A stretch of 64,000 bases of DNA from Ryuthela nishihirai. Lineage: Eukaryota > Arthropoda > Arachnida > Araneae > Heptathelidae. The notes under the pieces were generated by a model. That model was not told the DNA's origin and searched no databases. It saw nothing but the letters and a program-made list of their open reading frames with translations. The position numbers were made by a program, and so were the translations under genes. Position 1 is the stretch's first letter; each line of letters opens with the position of its first letter. This document shows positions 55,341 through 64,000 of the stretch, one piece after another. The DNA lies in NCBI GenBank assembly GCA_038380435.1, contig JAWZYU010000007.1, positions 28,499,001-28,563,000 on the forward strand, written 5' to 3'.

Positions 55341-55686
55341 GTATGAATAATTATTTCATGCACTTTTATTTTTTGTAAATTGTTGTTTCTGTACCAGTAA
55401 TTCTATAGAGTGGTTTAAATTCCTTTAATGTGTGTTTTAATGCTTAACACTCATACCAGCTGATATTTAAAATGCACATCTGAATAGTTCTATTCCTTCA
55501 TCTTTCTTACACTTGACTGGCTGCTTGCGCCGTTATATTATGGTCATTAAAGGGTTAAACATTCACAATTTACTTTTTGCATTTCATTACACTGGACAAC
55601 ACACAAAAAGGCGTTGAAATGAAAATAGCCTATTTTTACTAATTTCGAGGTGCTGAACACAAAAATGACAATAAAATTTGTCAATT

Positions 55687-55830
55687 GGCTCTTTTTTGTG
55701 AGAGATGGAGATGATCATGTATAAATGACAGTCCGCATTGAGTACATAAGTAACCGCATTGAGTACATAATTGGCTCTTTTTTGTGAGAGATGGAGATGA
55801 TGATGTATAAATGACAGTCCGCATTGAGTA
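55687..55830. repeat. Two-copy tandem repeat (~85-bp period)
   Basis: The 60-bp unit 'ttttttgtgagagatggaga...gcattgagtacat' occurs at 55687-55747 and 55772-55830 with one or two differences; a short extra 'ccgcattgagtacata' lies between. Part of the leader of the unidentified transposon. Confidence 0.85.
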
Positions 55831-56054
55831 CATTTCGCAATGCTGTATTTTAAACTCCAGATTGCAACATATTGCATTGTATTGCATCAGCCTGCTATAC
55901 ACACAATCCCCAGAGTTATTGCATCATTGTCTGATGCAATGTAGTTGAGTCATGACATCACGGACGAAAGATAATGCAATCGTTAGTTGTAAGTGACACT
56001 CCCATTTACTCCTGAGTCAAGTACAATAATCCTTGCAATTTTAATCCAGCAGTA

Positions 56055-56934
56055 GTGATGCCTCATAACTGTGTTAATAGTGCAGATACATCTTGTTACA
56101 TTTGCGGGGAAGTGATGTTTTCAAGCCAGAAAAGAGCCATCACTCCAATAGTGAAAGCGGCATATGAGTTTTATTTTGGATGCAAGATCGGGTACCAGGA
56201 CAAAGCCTGGGCCCCACACATATACTGCAGTATGTGTGCAAGAAATCTTCTGAAGTGGCTGAAAAGCAAAAAAGTGGCGATGCCATTTGCTGTTCCTATG
56301 GTTTGGAGAGAGCCAAGTAATCATGCAAACGACAGCTACATTGTTTCCCCCTGTTTCTGGGGCATCACAAGGAAAAAGAAGTGGACAATAGCATACCCAA
56401 ATATACAATATGCTCTCTGACCAGTTCTGCAGGGTGAAGGTCTTCCCGTTCCTGAAACTCCAAAAGAATTTTCCATCGATTCAGACAATGAATAGGGAGG
56501 CAAACCGACGTCAGGTTCTCCGCATCCTTTGGTGTCTAATGACAATCCATACGTCTGCCACAGTGTGCCATCTGCACCACACATTCTCACTGAAGAAGAA
56601 ATGAACGATCTGGTTCATGATCTGGAGCTGCCCAAGGCCAAAGCAGAGTTACTTGGATCAATACTTAAACAATGGAATCTTCTCAAGGAAAATGTCCGAG
56701 TGACTTCGTTTTGAACTTGTCATGAGCAGTTTCTGCATTATTTCAGAAAGGAAGATGACCTTGTGTTCTGCCCCGATGTAGATGGCTTGATGAAATTCCT
56801 CAATCAAATACGACCCTCAAGAATGGCAATTATTCAGACTCCTCGAAAATTGAGTCTCAAGGCTGTTGCTGTATAATGGAAATCGACTTCCATCCATTCC
56901 AGTTGGACATGCTGTCTACATGAAAGAAACCTAT
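56055..56934 (+). pseudogene. Broken CxxC-motif protein of a repetitive family
   Basis: The frame 56055-56420 reads MPHNCVNSADTSCYICGE, then IVKAAYEFYFGCKIGYQDKA, WAPHIYCSMCARNLLKWLKS and PFAVPMVWREPSNH: two CxxC pairs 40-50 residues apart suggest a zinc-binding domain. After a stop/frameshift, blocks LTEEEMNDLVHDLELPKAKA and KEDDLVFCPDVDGLMKFLNQ follow (to ~56820), ending in a GHAVYMKET-like stretch at the LTR. I remember this combination as widespread in arthropod and other animal genomes, often next to mobile DNA. Function unknown. At least three frame breaks. Confidence 0.6.
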
Positions 56935-57622
56935 TGTAACGCTCCAAACAAATGCAAAATACTTTAAGTTTTATGCTCCGGATAGCTTAGACGGGCGCCA
57001 GGCAATAATTAACAAATTGCCAAAAGTAGAATAAGTTGATTTAGGGTTCAAATACCAGCGAGCATTCATAAGTAAGAATCAAAAATGATTGTCAACTAAT
57101 AAGAATTAATGTAAAAAAGATCCTTAATTAGCGTTGCTCAAGATAAAAAAACTACAGACTCAAAAGTTTTATAACAAAACAAAATAGATTTATTTCCAAA
57201 ATAATTAACTCACCAAGACATCAATGAAGAAACATAATTCTTGTGCTACACGCACGGTGCTCGTGCACTCACTTGTGCTTAGCTCCCCTTACTACATCTC
57301 TCTGCTACTCTACTGCTCTCTGTCTCTCTCTAAGTGACTCGCAGGTCACGGTTTTTGACAATGGGCCGGCGCATGCCGGGAAAGACATTTGCATACTATG
57401 ACGAACGACGCAAGCTATGACGCAAGAGGGGGCGTGTCCTTGGCACGCGCTTTAACGGTTACGGTCGGAAGTTCGGAGTTGCGCGTACGCAACTCCTAGA
57501 AACTTTTGGATGTGAGCGCTGTGATGCCAAAAAGGAAATAAAAAATCCCCAAAATGATAAATATAACGTAAATTAAACAAAACTGGTTAAGGTAAAGCAA
57601 AAGTGAACGGTGGGGCATCACA
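56935..57622 (-). mobile_element. Ty3/Gypsy 3' LTR
   Basis: A 688-bp LTR on the - strand (TGTGATGCCCC...GTTACA), homologous to the solo LTR at 12233-12943. The neighbouring internal sequence begins with a purine-rich tract on the - strand. In element orientation this is the downstream LTR; its partner must lie beyond 64000. It interrupts the unidentified gene at 56934/56935. Confidence 0.9.
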
Positions 57623-57642
57623 ACTCCCCCTTCCAAAGGGAG
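57623..57642 (-). other. Polypurine tract of the Gypsy element
   Basis: On the - strand 'ccctttggaagggggagt' sits immediately 5' of the LTR's TGTGATG, the position and composition of the plus-strand primer of LTR retrotransposons. Confidence 0.85.
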
Positions 57643-59303
57643 TCAAAAGATTGACCTAACAAATTTTGACGAGCAATTTTGAATAAAGGACACATCTTAC
57701 GTCATTTACACATGGCTGAACATAAATAAGTAAAAGTATGCTAGCGCAAATTTTGATATGATGAACTATTCTTACTTTGACACAATTTTCCAGCACAACC
57801 AAAGGTACCTCCTCCCTTTTCCTCCTGACAAAAATATGTAATTAACAGCTAACCTAGTGTATATCCATACCAGTGGCTGTGACAGTTAACTGTATACTAG
57901 CATCATCGGTTTAACTAGTATCACATTCTGATACAAACTCGAAATTGGCATATCTTGAACTGTACAGAAAAAATAGGTTAATGAACTCCTAATCTTTCTA
58001 AGTCTAATAAATGTTAAAAAGATGAAAAGAAAAAGTGATTACATTGTTGCTAGTGGGGTGATAACTTCCGCTTCTCCCCTAACCACAATAAAAAATATGT
58101 GAAAGCTAATTCTTCTCCTAAATCACATAAAAAAACCGGGTATTCGAACACCGTTATCTCCTCCTAATTACATTCAAATACGCAAAGCTAAGAAAATTCA
58201 AAATTTACAAACAAGCGGGATTGTAATCATCCGCTAATTCTTCTTCTATTCACAGAAATCACGATCTAGCTGAAATAAAAAATCATTAATTACCTCCCCC
58301 TTCAGAGCCAATGTCCCCCTCCCAAAGGAGTTATGCTGGTAACAACTCGGTTATCAGACTAGGCCATTTGGGGACAACTCCAAAAAGGTACACAAAAAAA
58401 AAACAAAATTCTGCAGTCATCATCATGGTCATCATCTATATATAACAATAAATACTGCCAATGTCATCCAAAAATTACGTATCATTGACACATAAATATC
58501 ACTGATGACACTGAACAGATTTAAACACATATACATAAATCGTATCTAAGAATAAAGAAAAAAGAGTGTAAATAATTTATAATATACGATGATAACATTT
58601 CATCCAATAACTTTTACATGAATCTCCTTTTTTTTTTACATAAATTCACTTTGGAATGCACGTTATTTTACAATACAAATTCTTAAACATAAAAAAATAT
58701 TAAATTACTAATTCTCTTTCACTCTTCTCATTCATATCCAGAAACATTTTACAATTTCTAAACTTTCCAATATCGACTTACAAAATTTTCAGCTATCAGT
58801 CAGCTGAAAAAAATCTCCAAAAATACATTTTAACTCACGTAAATACAATAACTAGAACCTCGATGAACAAGAATGCAAAAAAAAATTCTATTCACACAAG
58901 TATAAACTCGAACTACAACAATTTCACTTTCCAAAAATAAATATTGAACTCTAAAGTTTCAACAAGAAATTAAACATCGCTAACTATATAATTCACAATA
59001 AGGCTTCTTCTTCGTCTTCATCTATTCCGAAAAGAAAAACATTTTATAACTCAATCAAGTGCCAAGTGAAAGAAAAATATACTTAAATTTCATTGTTGGC
59101 ACTCCGTGGCGATAACTCATCTAGTCCGTTTCCGATAACATCCTTCCGTCGTCGTTGGGTGGCTTCACGTAAAGTTGTTACTGAAGATCTCGTTCAAGTC
59201 AAGTCGTCGCTGTAGAGCTCTCTCGTGACGTCATCTTCCCGATGTTCGCTGCTTCGCTGCCGGTTGTCGCTCTGCAGGCTCTGGTCGTTTCGTCAGCTTT
59301 TCG
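57643..59303 (-). other. Long 3' non-coding region of the Gypsy element
   Basis: About 1.66 kb between the pol stop and the polypurine tract. AT-rich, with no frame resembling an envelope or other protein. Some errantivirus-like elements carry env here; none is visible. Confidence 0.6.
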
Positions 59304-62300
59304 TTACGCTCTTGACGTTGATGGAACAGCTGAATCTGGCTTTGTCAGTCTTTGTCCTGTTGTGTGCAGTAGGTGATAATCTAATCTGTTCTTTTCTCTT
59401 CTGGGTGGTAAAGGTTCAATATCATCATCAGAGCCATCATTCTCCTGGGTTGGTTGTGGAGCATCTGCTTCTGATCTAGAAAATTCTATAGAAGTTTTGT
59501 ATTTTTTAATATTCACAACATTAAAGTATCCTACTGAGGCATTAGTGGTCATATTGGTCAATTCATACAGAAGTGGAGAAAGTTTCTTCCTTATAACATA
59601 TGGTCCAGCATATAATGGTGCAAATTTCTTTATAAATCCTCTTTCTTTATCACTCTTATGATGTGTTTTAATCAAGACCTTATCACCTACTTTATATTCC
59701 ATATGTCGTCGTCTTTTATTATAATCCTCTCGTTGCTTTTGTTGTGCTCGTAGGGAATTATCTTGTGCCTTTGAAATGGCTCGAATATGCTGTTCCGTTC
59801 TAAACTCAATGGATTGTGGAGATGCGGGTTGGCCAATGAGTCTGTCCCAGGGTAATGTTAGTTCTCTTCCAAGAAATATCCGTGAAGCCGTGAATTTGGT
59901 GGTTTCATGTAATGAAGTGCGTAAAGCAAAGGAAAACTGTTGCAAATATTTATCCCATGTACTATGTCTATTTTCGACGTAAGCAGCTATCATTCTGCCA
60001 ATATTTCGATTAATTCTTTCTGTCAAATTTGATTGTGGATGATATGGAGTTGTATATATATGTTTTATTTGGAACGTTTCACATACTTCAGCAAGCACAT
60101 TGGAAATGAATTGGGGCCCATTGTCCGAAACTATACTCTTGGGTACCCCGTATCTGCATATAAATTCATTTACAAATTTCTTTGCTACGATTGTTGCTGT
60201 TGCATTTCTAACAGGAAATATTTCGACCCATTTCGAAAAATAATCTACCAAGACCAGAATATATTGGGATCCCGCTTGTGTTTGTGGATACGGGCCCATT
60301 AAATCCATGCCAACTAATTCCATGGGTTCATTGGAGATCGTGCTTTTCATAAGACCACAAGGACGGTTTTGATCGAATTTCGTGGTTTGACAAATTAGGC
60401 ATGTTTCTACATAGGTTTTTACGTCCTTTTTCAAAGCTGGCCAATATGATCTTTTGGCCACTTTCTGATAGGTTTTCCGTGTACCTAAATGTCCAGCTGA
60501 AGGTACATCATGTAATTCTCGGAGTACGTACTCTCTTAAATTCTTGAGAATAAATGGGCGATAACTGCCTGTTTGACTCGGTCGTCTGCAGTAGTACAAA
60601 ATATCGTTAATTAATCTGAAATGTCTGGCTCTTCCAACAATACTTGAAGCTATACTAGGATCTAGAGGTAATTCATCAGTTTTCAAATAATGATACACGT
60701 TTCCATATTCTAAATCGCTTTGTTGTTCAGTAATTAAATGTTCCTTGTATTCGATGGGAACTATTGTGGCGAGTGAGGGAGCAAAAGGCTTATCTTCGAG
60801 CTCTGGCGTAACTTCTGCCGGCCACACGGGAGCACGGGATAATGCATCTGGTAGCTGATGTGCACTTCCCTTTCGATGCTCGACCTTGAAATTAAATTCT
60901 TGTAGGCGTAATGCCCAGCGCATTAGACGACCTGTTAGATTGGTAGATGTCTGTAACCATTGTAAAGCAGCATGGTCAGTAAAAATAGTTATGTCGGATG
61001 TGTCTAATTGTACTTTAAATTTTTCTAGAGCCCATATTACGCTTAGACATTCTTTTTCAGTCACTGTATAGTTTCTTTCAGTATGACTCAAACTGTGACT
61101 GGCATACATGATGACGTGTTCACAATTGTCATTCTGTACTTGGCTCAGCACGGCGCCGAGACCGACATCGGAAGCATCAGTGTAGATGAAAAAAGGTTTG
61201 CCTAACTGTGGCAAGGCCAACACGGGAGCATGACACAATGCATCCTTTAATGTCTGAAATGCTGTATCGCAAACAGGTGTCCAGTGAAACCGCTTTTGCT
61301 TTCGACGTAATTCACACAAAGGTTCGGCCAAATTAGCAAAATTGGGTACAAATTGTCTGTACCATCCACACGTTCCTAAAAATCTACTAAGTTGTTTCGA
61401 ATTGCGCGGTGTGGGAAATCGTTCTATGGCTTCGACCTTATTAGGTAATGTTCTTACTCCATCCTTATTAACAGTGAAACCGAGGTATTGAACGTCCTCT
61501 CGGAGAAAGGTGCATTTGGACAACTTTATGGTGAGTCCGGCTTCTCTTAACCTTGCAAATACCAAATTCAAATCACGTAGATGCTCTGAAAAATCAGTAG
61601 AAAAAATGACTATGTCGTCTAAGTATACTTCACAAATTTTTCCTTTTAGGTCACCCAGAACTACGGACATAAGATGTTGAAACATGGCGGGTGCTCCCGA
61701 TAAGCCAAACGGTAAGCAACGAAATTGGAATAATCCATCTTTTGTGAGGAATGCTGTTTTGGGTCGATCTGGTGGATATACGGACACCTGCCAATATCCT
61801 GAAGACAAATCTAGTGTGCTAATAAATTTCTTGCCAGCCAGTTGTGTTAGTAGATTCTGAATAATAGGTAGTGGATATCTGTCGGCGACTGTAACAGCAT
61901 TTAATTTTCGATAGTCTACGCAAAATCTCAAATCACCAGTTTTCTTTTTAACGAGCACGACCGGTGAAGCCCAAGGGCTAAAACTTGGCTCTATTATCCC
62001 ATCCTCTAACATTTCTTTAATTTGTGTTGAAATTATCTCTTCTTTACTGGGAGGATAATTATATGGTTTGCTGTAAACAGGTCTATTATTGCCGGTGTTG
62101 ATATGATGTTCTAAAATCTGACATCTACCGGGCTTGTTGTTAAAAAGTTCGTAATTAGCATTGAGCAGAGTTTCTAACTTAACTCTCTCGCTATTTCCCA
62201 AATGAGCGTTGTCAGCATGTTTTCTAATGTCTGATTTTATCATATCGATATCAAGTTTTTCTTTCATTGTTGCTTTTAATGAAATAGTATTGTTGGCAAA

Positions 62301-62522
62301 ATCAAATTCAATCAAGTGTTTCCGTATCACATCTATTCCTATTAAAGAGTCGTATAATAATTCTCTTATTACTAAGAATTCAAGTCTTATCTCCACATTA
62401 TTTAAAGTGATAGGTAACTCAACAGTTCCTTGCAGAAAACACTGCTTGGAAGCACAAGCTAAGTTCAAAGGTCCACCGGACCACGGCTGCAAATTCAGTT
62501 TACAATTTTTCTGAATTTTATC
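59304..62522 (-). CDS. pol: Ty3/Gypsy pol: protease end, RT, RNase H, integrase
   Basis: An open - strand frame of ~1072 codons, ending in SAVPSTSRA. Numbering from the TTG at 62492: residues 1-75 the C-terminal part of the aspartic protease; RT ~140-320 with FCVDYRKLN, FISTLDLSSGYWQV (first catalytic D) and YLDD at ~290-293; RNase H ~433-550 with YTDAS and FTDHAAL; integrase zinc-binding H-H-C-C ~661-701 (HDVPSAGH...CLICQ), core with D ~730 (MDLMGP), D ~790 (VSDNGPQF) and E ~825 (LTERINR), and GPY/F module ~963 (AGPYVIRKK). All visible catalytic residues are kept. An in-frame TGA (62523-62525) separates this frame from the protease active site. Copies element RNA and integrates the DNA. No chromodomain recognised. 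Confidence 0.93.
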   Translation of the reverse strand, partial: DKIQKNCKLNLQPWSGGPLNLACASKQCFLQGTVELPITLNNVEIRLEFLVIRELLYDSLIGIDVIRKHLIEFDFANNTISLKATMKEKLDIDMIKSDIRKHADNAHLGNSERVKLETLLNANYELFNNKPGRCQILEHHINTGNNRPVYSKPYNYPPSKEEIISTQIKEMLEDGIIEPSFSPWASPVVLVKKKTGDLRFCVDYRKLNAVTVADRYPLPIIQNLLTQLAGKKFISTLDLSSGYWQVSVYPPDRPKTAFLTKDGLFQFRCLPFGLSGAPAMFQHLMSVVLGDLKGKICEVYLDDIVIFSTDFSEHLRDLNLVFARLREAGLTIKLSKCTFLREDVQYLGFTVNKDGVRTLPNKVEAIERFPTPRNSKQLSRFLGTCGWYRQFVPNFANLAEPLCELRRKQKRFHWTPVCDTAFQTLKDALCHAPVLALPQLGKPFFIYTDASDVGLGAVLSQVQNDNCEHVIMYASHSLSHTERNYTVTEKECLSVIWALEKFKVQLDTSDITIFTDHAALQWLQTSTNLTGRLMRWALRLQEFNFKVEHRKGSAHQLPDALSRAPVWPAEVTPELEDKPFAPSLATIVPIEYKEHLITEQQSDLEYGNVYHYLKTDELPLDPSIASSIVGRARHFRLINDILYYCRRPSQTGSYRPFILKNLREYVLRELHDVPSAGHLGTRKTYQKVAKRSYWPALKKDVKTYVETCLICQTTKFDQNRPCGLMKSTISNEPMELVGMDLMGPYPQTQAGSQYILVLVDYFSKWVEIFPVRNATATIVAKKFVNEFICRYGVPKSIVSDNGPQFISNVLAEVCETFQIKHIYTTPYHPQSNLTERINRNIGRMIAAYVENRHSTWDKYLQQFSFALRTSLHETTKFTASRIFLGRELTLPWDRLIGQPASPQSIEFRTEQHIRAISKAQDNSLRAQQKQREDYNKRRRHMEYKVGDKVLIKTHHKSDKERGFIKKFAPLYAGPYVIRKKLSPLLYELTNMTTNASVGYFNVVNIKKYKTSIEFSRSEADAPQPTQENDGSDDDIEPLPPRREKNRLDYHLLHTTGQRLTKPDSAVPSTSRA

Positions 62523-62715
62523 TCATACTTTCTTATGTAGACATCTAAGATCAGCTCCTGTATCAATGCGAGCTATGAATTCTGTCTTATCGTGATAAAG
62601 CTTCACAAAAGGTAAATGTAAGACATTATGTATACCCACAGTAGCAAGACTTAACTCATGAGAGGGCTTTTGTTGAGGAACCTTGGCCTCTCGCTTCAAA
62701 GATCCCGATGAAAGT
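62523..62715 (-). pseudogene. Gypsy protease N-terminal part, cut off by TGA
   Basis: The same frame as pol, upstream of the TGA. It contains LSLATVGIHNVLHLPFVKLY then RIDTGADLRCLHKKV, where DTGA is the retropepsin active site (~62555-62566). The frame reaches back to ~62715, where it overlaps the end of gag in another frame, as expected if pol is reached by ribosomal frameshifting. The stop after HKKV would prevent a full Pol unless read through or an assembly/sequence error. Confidence 0.8.
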
Positions 62716-63813
62716 TTCCCGAATTTTCATTCCTTTGGTAACAGTATTTCTCAATATGTCCTAGTCGGCCACAAAAGTTACAAGTGATAGTTTCTCTCTT
62801 TTGTTTAACCAAAGTTTTAGGTCTAGTGTTATGGTTTGAAGCTTGACATGGCAAAAAGTCTCTACTTCGTTCATATCTATAGTTCTAGGCGCGTTCGGCG
62901 CAAATTGTCGGGACCGTGTAACTTCCGGTCGTGCGGGAGTCATTCTACACGACTCAACCTGATATCGCTGCTTTGGCGGGAATGGCATCCATTGTTGGTT
63001 ATGTGTATTTGCTGCAGATTCTCTTCTTGCAGTGTATTGCCGAGCCAATTTGACTAACTCGGTAACTGAATTTATGTTTCGTACTTCTAGGAATTCTCGG
63101 ATGGGCAAAAGTAATTGAGACAATATGCAATTTACAATATCAATTTCAGCGGCATCAACATTGTACAGCTGGTATAATTCTACTGTACCCCATATAAATT
63201 TTTCTATGTCATCTCTTTCCCTTTGTCTTCGTGAAAACAACTCTGTAGCTAGTTCTGTAAAATCATTATAAGCCGGATATATGTCCATGATTTCGTTTTT
63301 AAATTCTTCCCAAAGTTCTATGCCGTGACGACATCCTACGTTATTCCACCATTGCTTAGCACATCCAATTAGGCAAGATACGGCTAAAACAACTTTTTTA
63401 TTGCTTGGCACTTCATGTAAACGGAAGTGCTCCTCCATGGACTTGACAAATGTCCATGATGACAGACGTTTCGAACCGTCGCACCTTATCTCAGGTAAAG
63501 ACCAATTAACATAAGGACTATAGTTAATGGATGGGTTGGCAAATCGTCGTCGTGGTGGTTGAAAATACTCTGTTCTATCGCTTGCTTCTGGCGGAACAGA
63601 AAATGGAACCTTACGTTCAAAGTTTCTTCGTCGGTGAACTGACGTAGCATTGTCAGCAATTTTAGGGGTTGTTGTCGTTCCCCTTTTCTCCCGATTATCA
63701 TCAAGCAGATTCATTAGCACTTCTGCTTCCATCATTACATCTTTCAATCTACCCTTTACTCTTTCTATGTCGGGAGTCATTATGGCGGAATCGGCCATAT
63801 TGTTAGCAGACAT
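62716..63813 (-). CDS. gag: Ty3/Gypsy gag (frameshifted before zinc knuckle)
   Basis: ATG at 63813 (MSANNMADSAIMTPDIERVK) opens a 350-codon frame. It has a retrotransposon Gag core: WSLPEIRCDGSKRLSSWTF, LIGCAKQWWNNVG, LWEEFKNEIMDIYPAYND, ELFSRRQRERDDIEKFIWG, the pattern of PF03732. This frame ends at a TAG at 62761. The expected CCHC zinc knuckle (CNFCGRLGHIEKYC) is encoded at 62741-62782 in another frame, so a frameshift lies between ~62860 and ~62900. Gag packages the RNA. Otherwise the gene is intact. Confidence 0.9.
62741..62782 (-). other. CCHC zinc knuckle of gag in shifted frame
   Basis: C-x2-C-x4-H-x4-C in the frame that continues to NFHRDL and a TGA near 62712. Overlaps the end of the main gag frame. 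Confidence 0.85.
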
Positions 63814-64000
63814 GTTTAGCGGTCTGCCGAAATTTTGAATTTTGGAAATTTTGAAAACCTTTTTTTTTAGCTTGAGCAGCGCTCAAAGGTACTGCTATAC
63901 AACAATACTAAAGCTATAACTAAGCTTTACAAAAATATAAATTTGCTTATAAAAAAAAATTTTCTTATCGTCCTACGTACTTGTGTGTCCGGACACTTCT
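63814..64000 (-). other. Gypsy 5' leader, runs off the window
   Basis: Non-coding - strand sequence upstream of the gag ATG, with A/T homopolymers. No LTR sequence and no clear tRNA primer-binding site is reached before the window ends, so the 5' LTR must lie to the right. Confidence 0.6.

Larger units (their letters stand above)
55590..56934 (+). mobile_element. Unidentified transposon fragment cut by the Gypsy LTR
   Basis: A + strand block: a possible start near 'cactggacaacacac' (55590), a non-coding leader with an ~83-bp-period duplication (55687-55747 and 55772-55830, sharing 'ttttttgtgagagatggaga'), and a broken gene from 56055. It stops exactly at the Gypsy LTR boundary (56935). The remaining 3' part would be on the far side of the Gypsy element, outside the window. 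The gene family is repetitive in arthropod genomes as I recall, but I cannot name its transposon class. Confidence 0.5.

Noticed and set aside
57643..59303. Envelope gene of the Gypsy element
   Set aside because: No frame of useful length and no similarity on the - strand between pol and the polypurine tract.
1..64000. CRISPR arrays, bacterial operons, riboswitches
   Set aside because: No regularly spaced repeats; introns, SINEs and GT-AG splicing show eukaryotic nuclear DNA.

Overview
The window is intronic-style animal DNA, AT-rich, with no bacterial operons. Its only host gene is a partial, split gene on the + strand whose ten exons (2039 to 55340) read as one uninterrupted 1358-nt frame with matching splice phases. 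The encoded ~452 residues resemble the C-terminal half of NBAS (neuroblastoma-amplified sequence, the Sec39-domain subunit of the ER-tethering NRZ complex). Neither gene end is in the window. Transposon families of arthropod type suggest an arthropod, possibly a chelicerate, but the species cannot be told from sequence alone.

Almost everything else is mobile DNA inside NBAS introns. In order: a LINE 3' end and a Tc1-like fossil (1-1560); the 2.2-6.1 kb intron with a tRNA-derived SINE and fold-back repeats; the 6.2-10.7 kb intron with a 1.4-kb Tc1/mariner-superfamily DDE transposon with ~90-bp terminal inverted repeats; the 10.8-17.5 kb intron with a solo Gypsy LTR and a near-full-length APE-type LINE on the - strand; the 17.7-20.3 kb intron with LINE pieces and SINEs; the 15-kb intron (22.8-38.0 kb) with a Penelope-like element carrying a GIY-YIG domain and a hammerhead-ribozyme-like end, MITEs, a Tc1 fossil, two LINE copies inside an inverted-repeat pair and a mariner fossil; and the 40.6-50.1 kb intron with a LINE copy in opposite orientation and two Tc1-like transposons, one with both ends intact. 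The 50.2-55.3 kb intron holds SINEs of three families. From 55.6 kb to the end there is a broken, unidentified transposon-type gene interrupted by a Ty3/Gypsy retrotransposon (3' LTR, pol and gag on the - strand; its 5' LTR lies beyond the window).

The most notable architecture is a ~4.7-5 kb inverted pair of LINE units (30203-35275 and 41472-46142). Both share a SINE inserted at the same LINE site and 1.2 kb of extra sequence upstream of the LINE, and together they flank two small NBAS exons (38011-38129 and 40513-40608). Such paired inverted introns are the classical setting for back-splicing (circular RNA) and for inversion. Other points are two short, nearly perfect snap-back palindromes inside LINE/SINE DNA and the ribozyme-like motif at the Penelope-like end. 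No CRISPR array, functional tRNA or rRNA gene, or bacterial-type regulatory site was seen.
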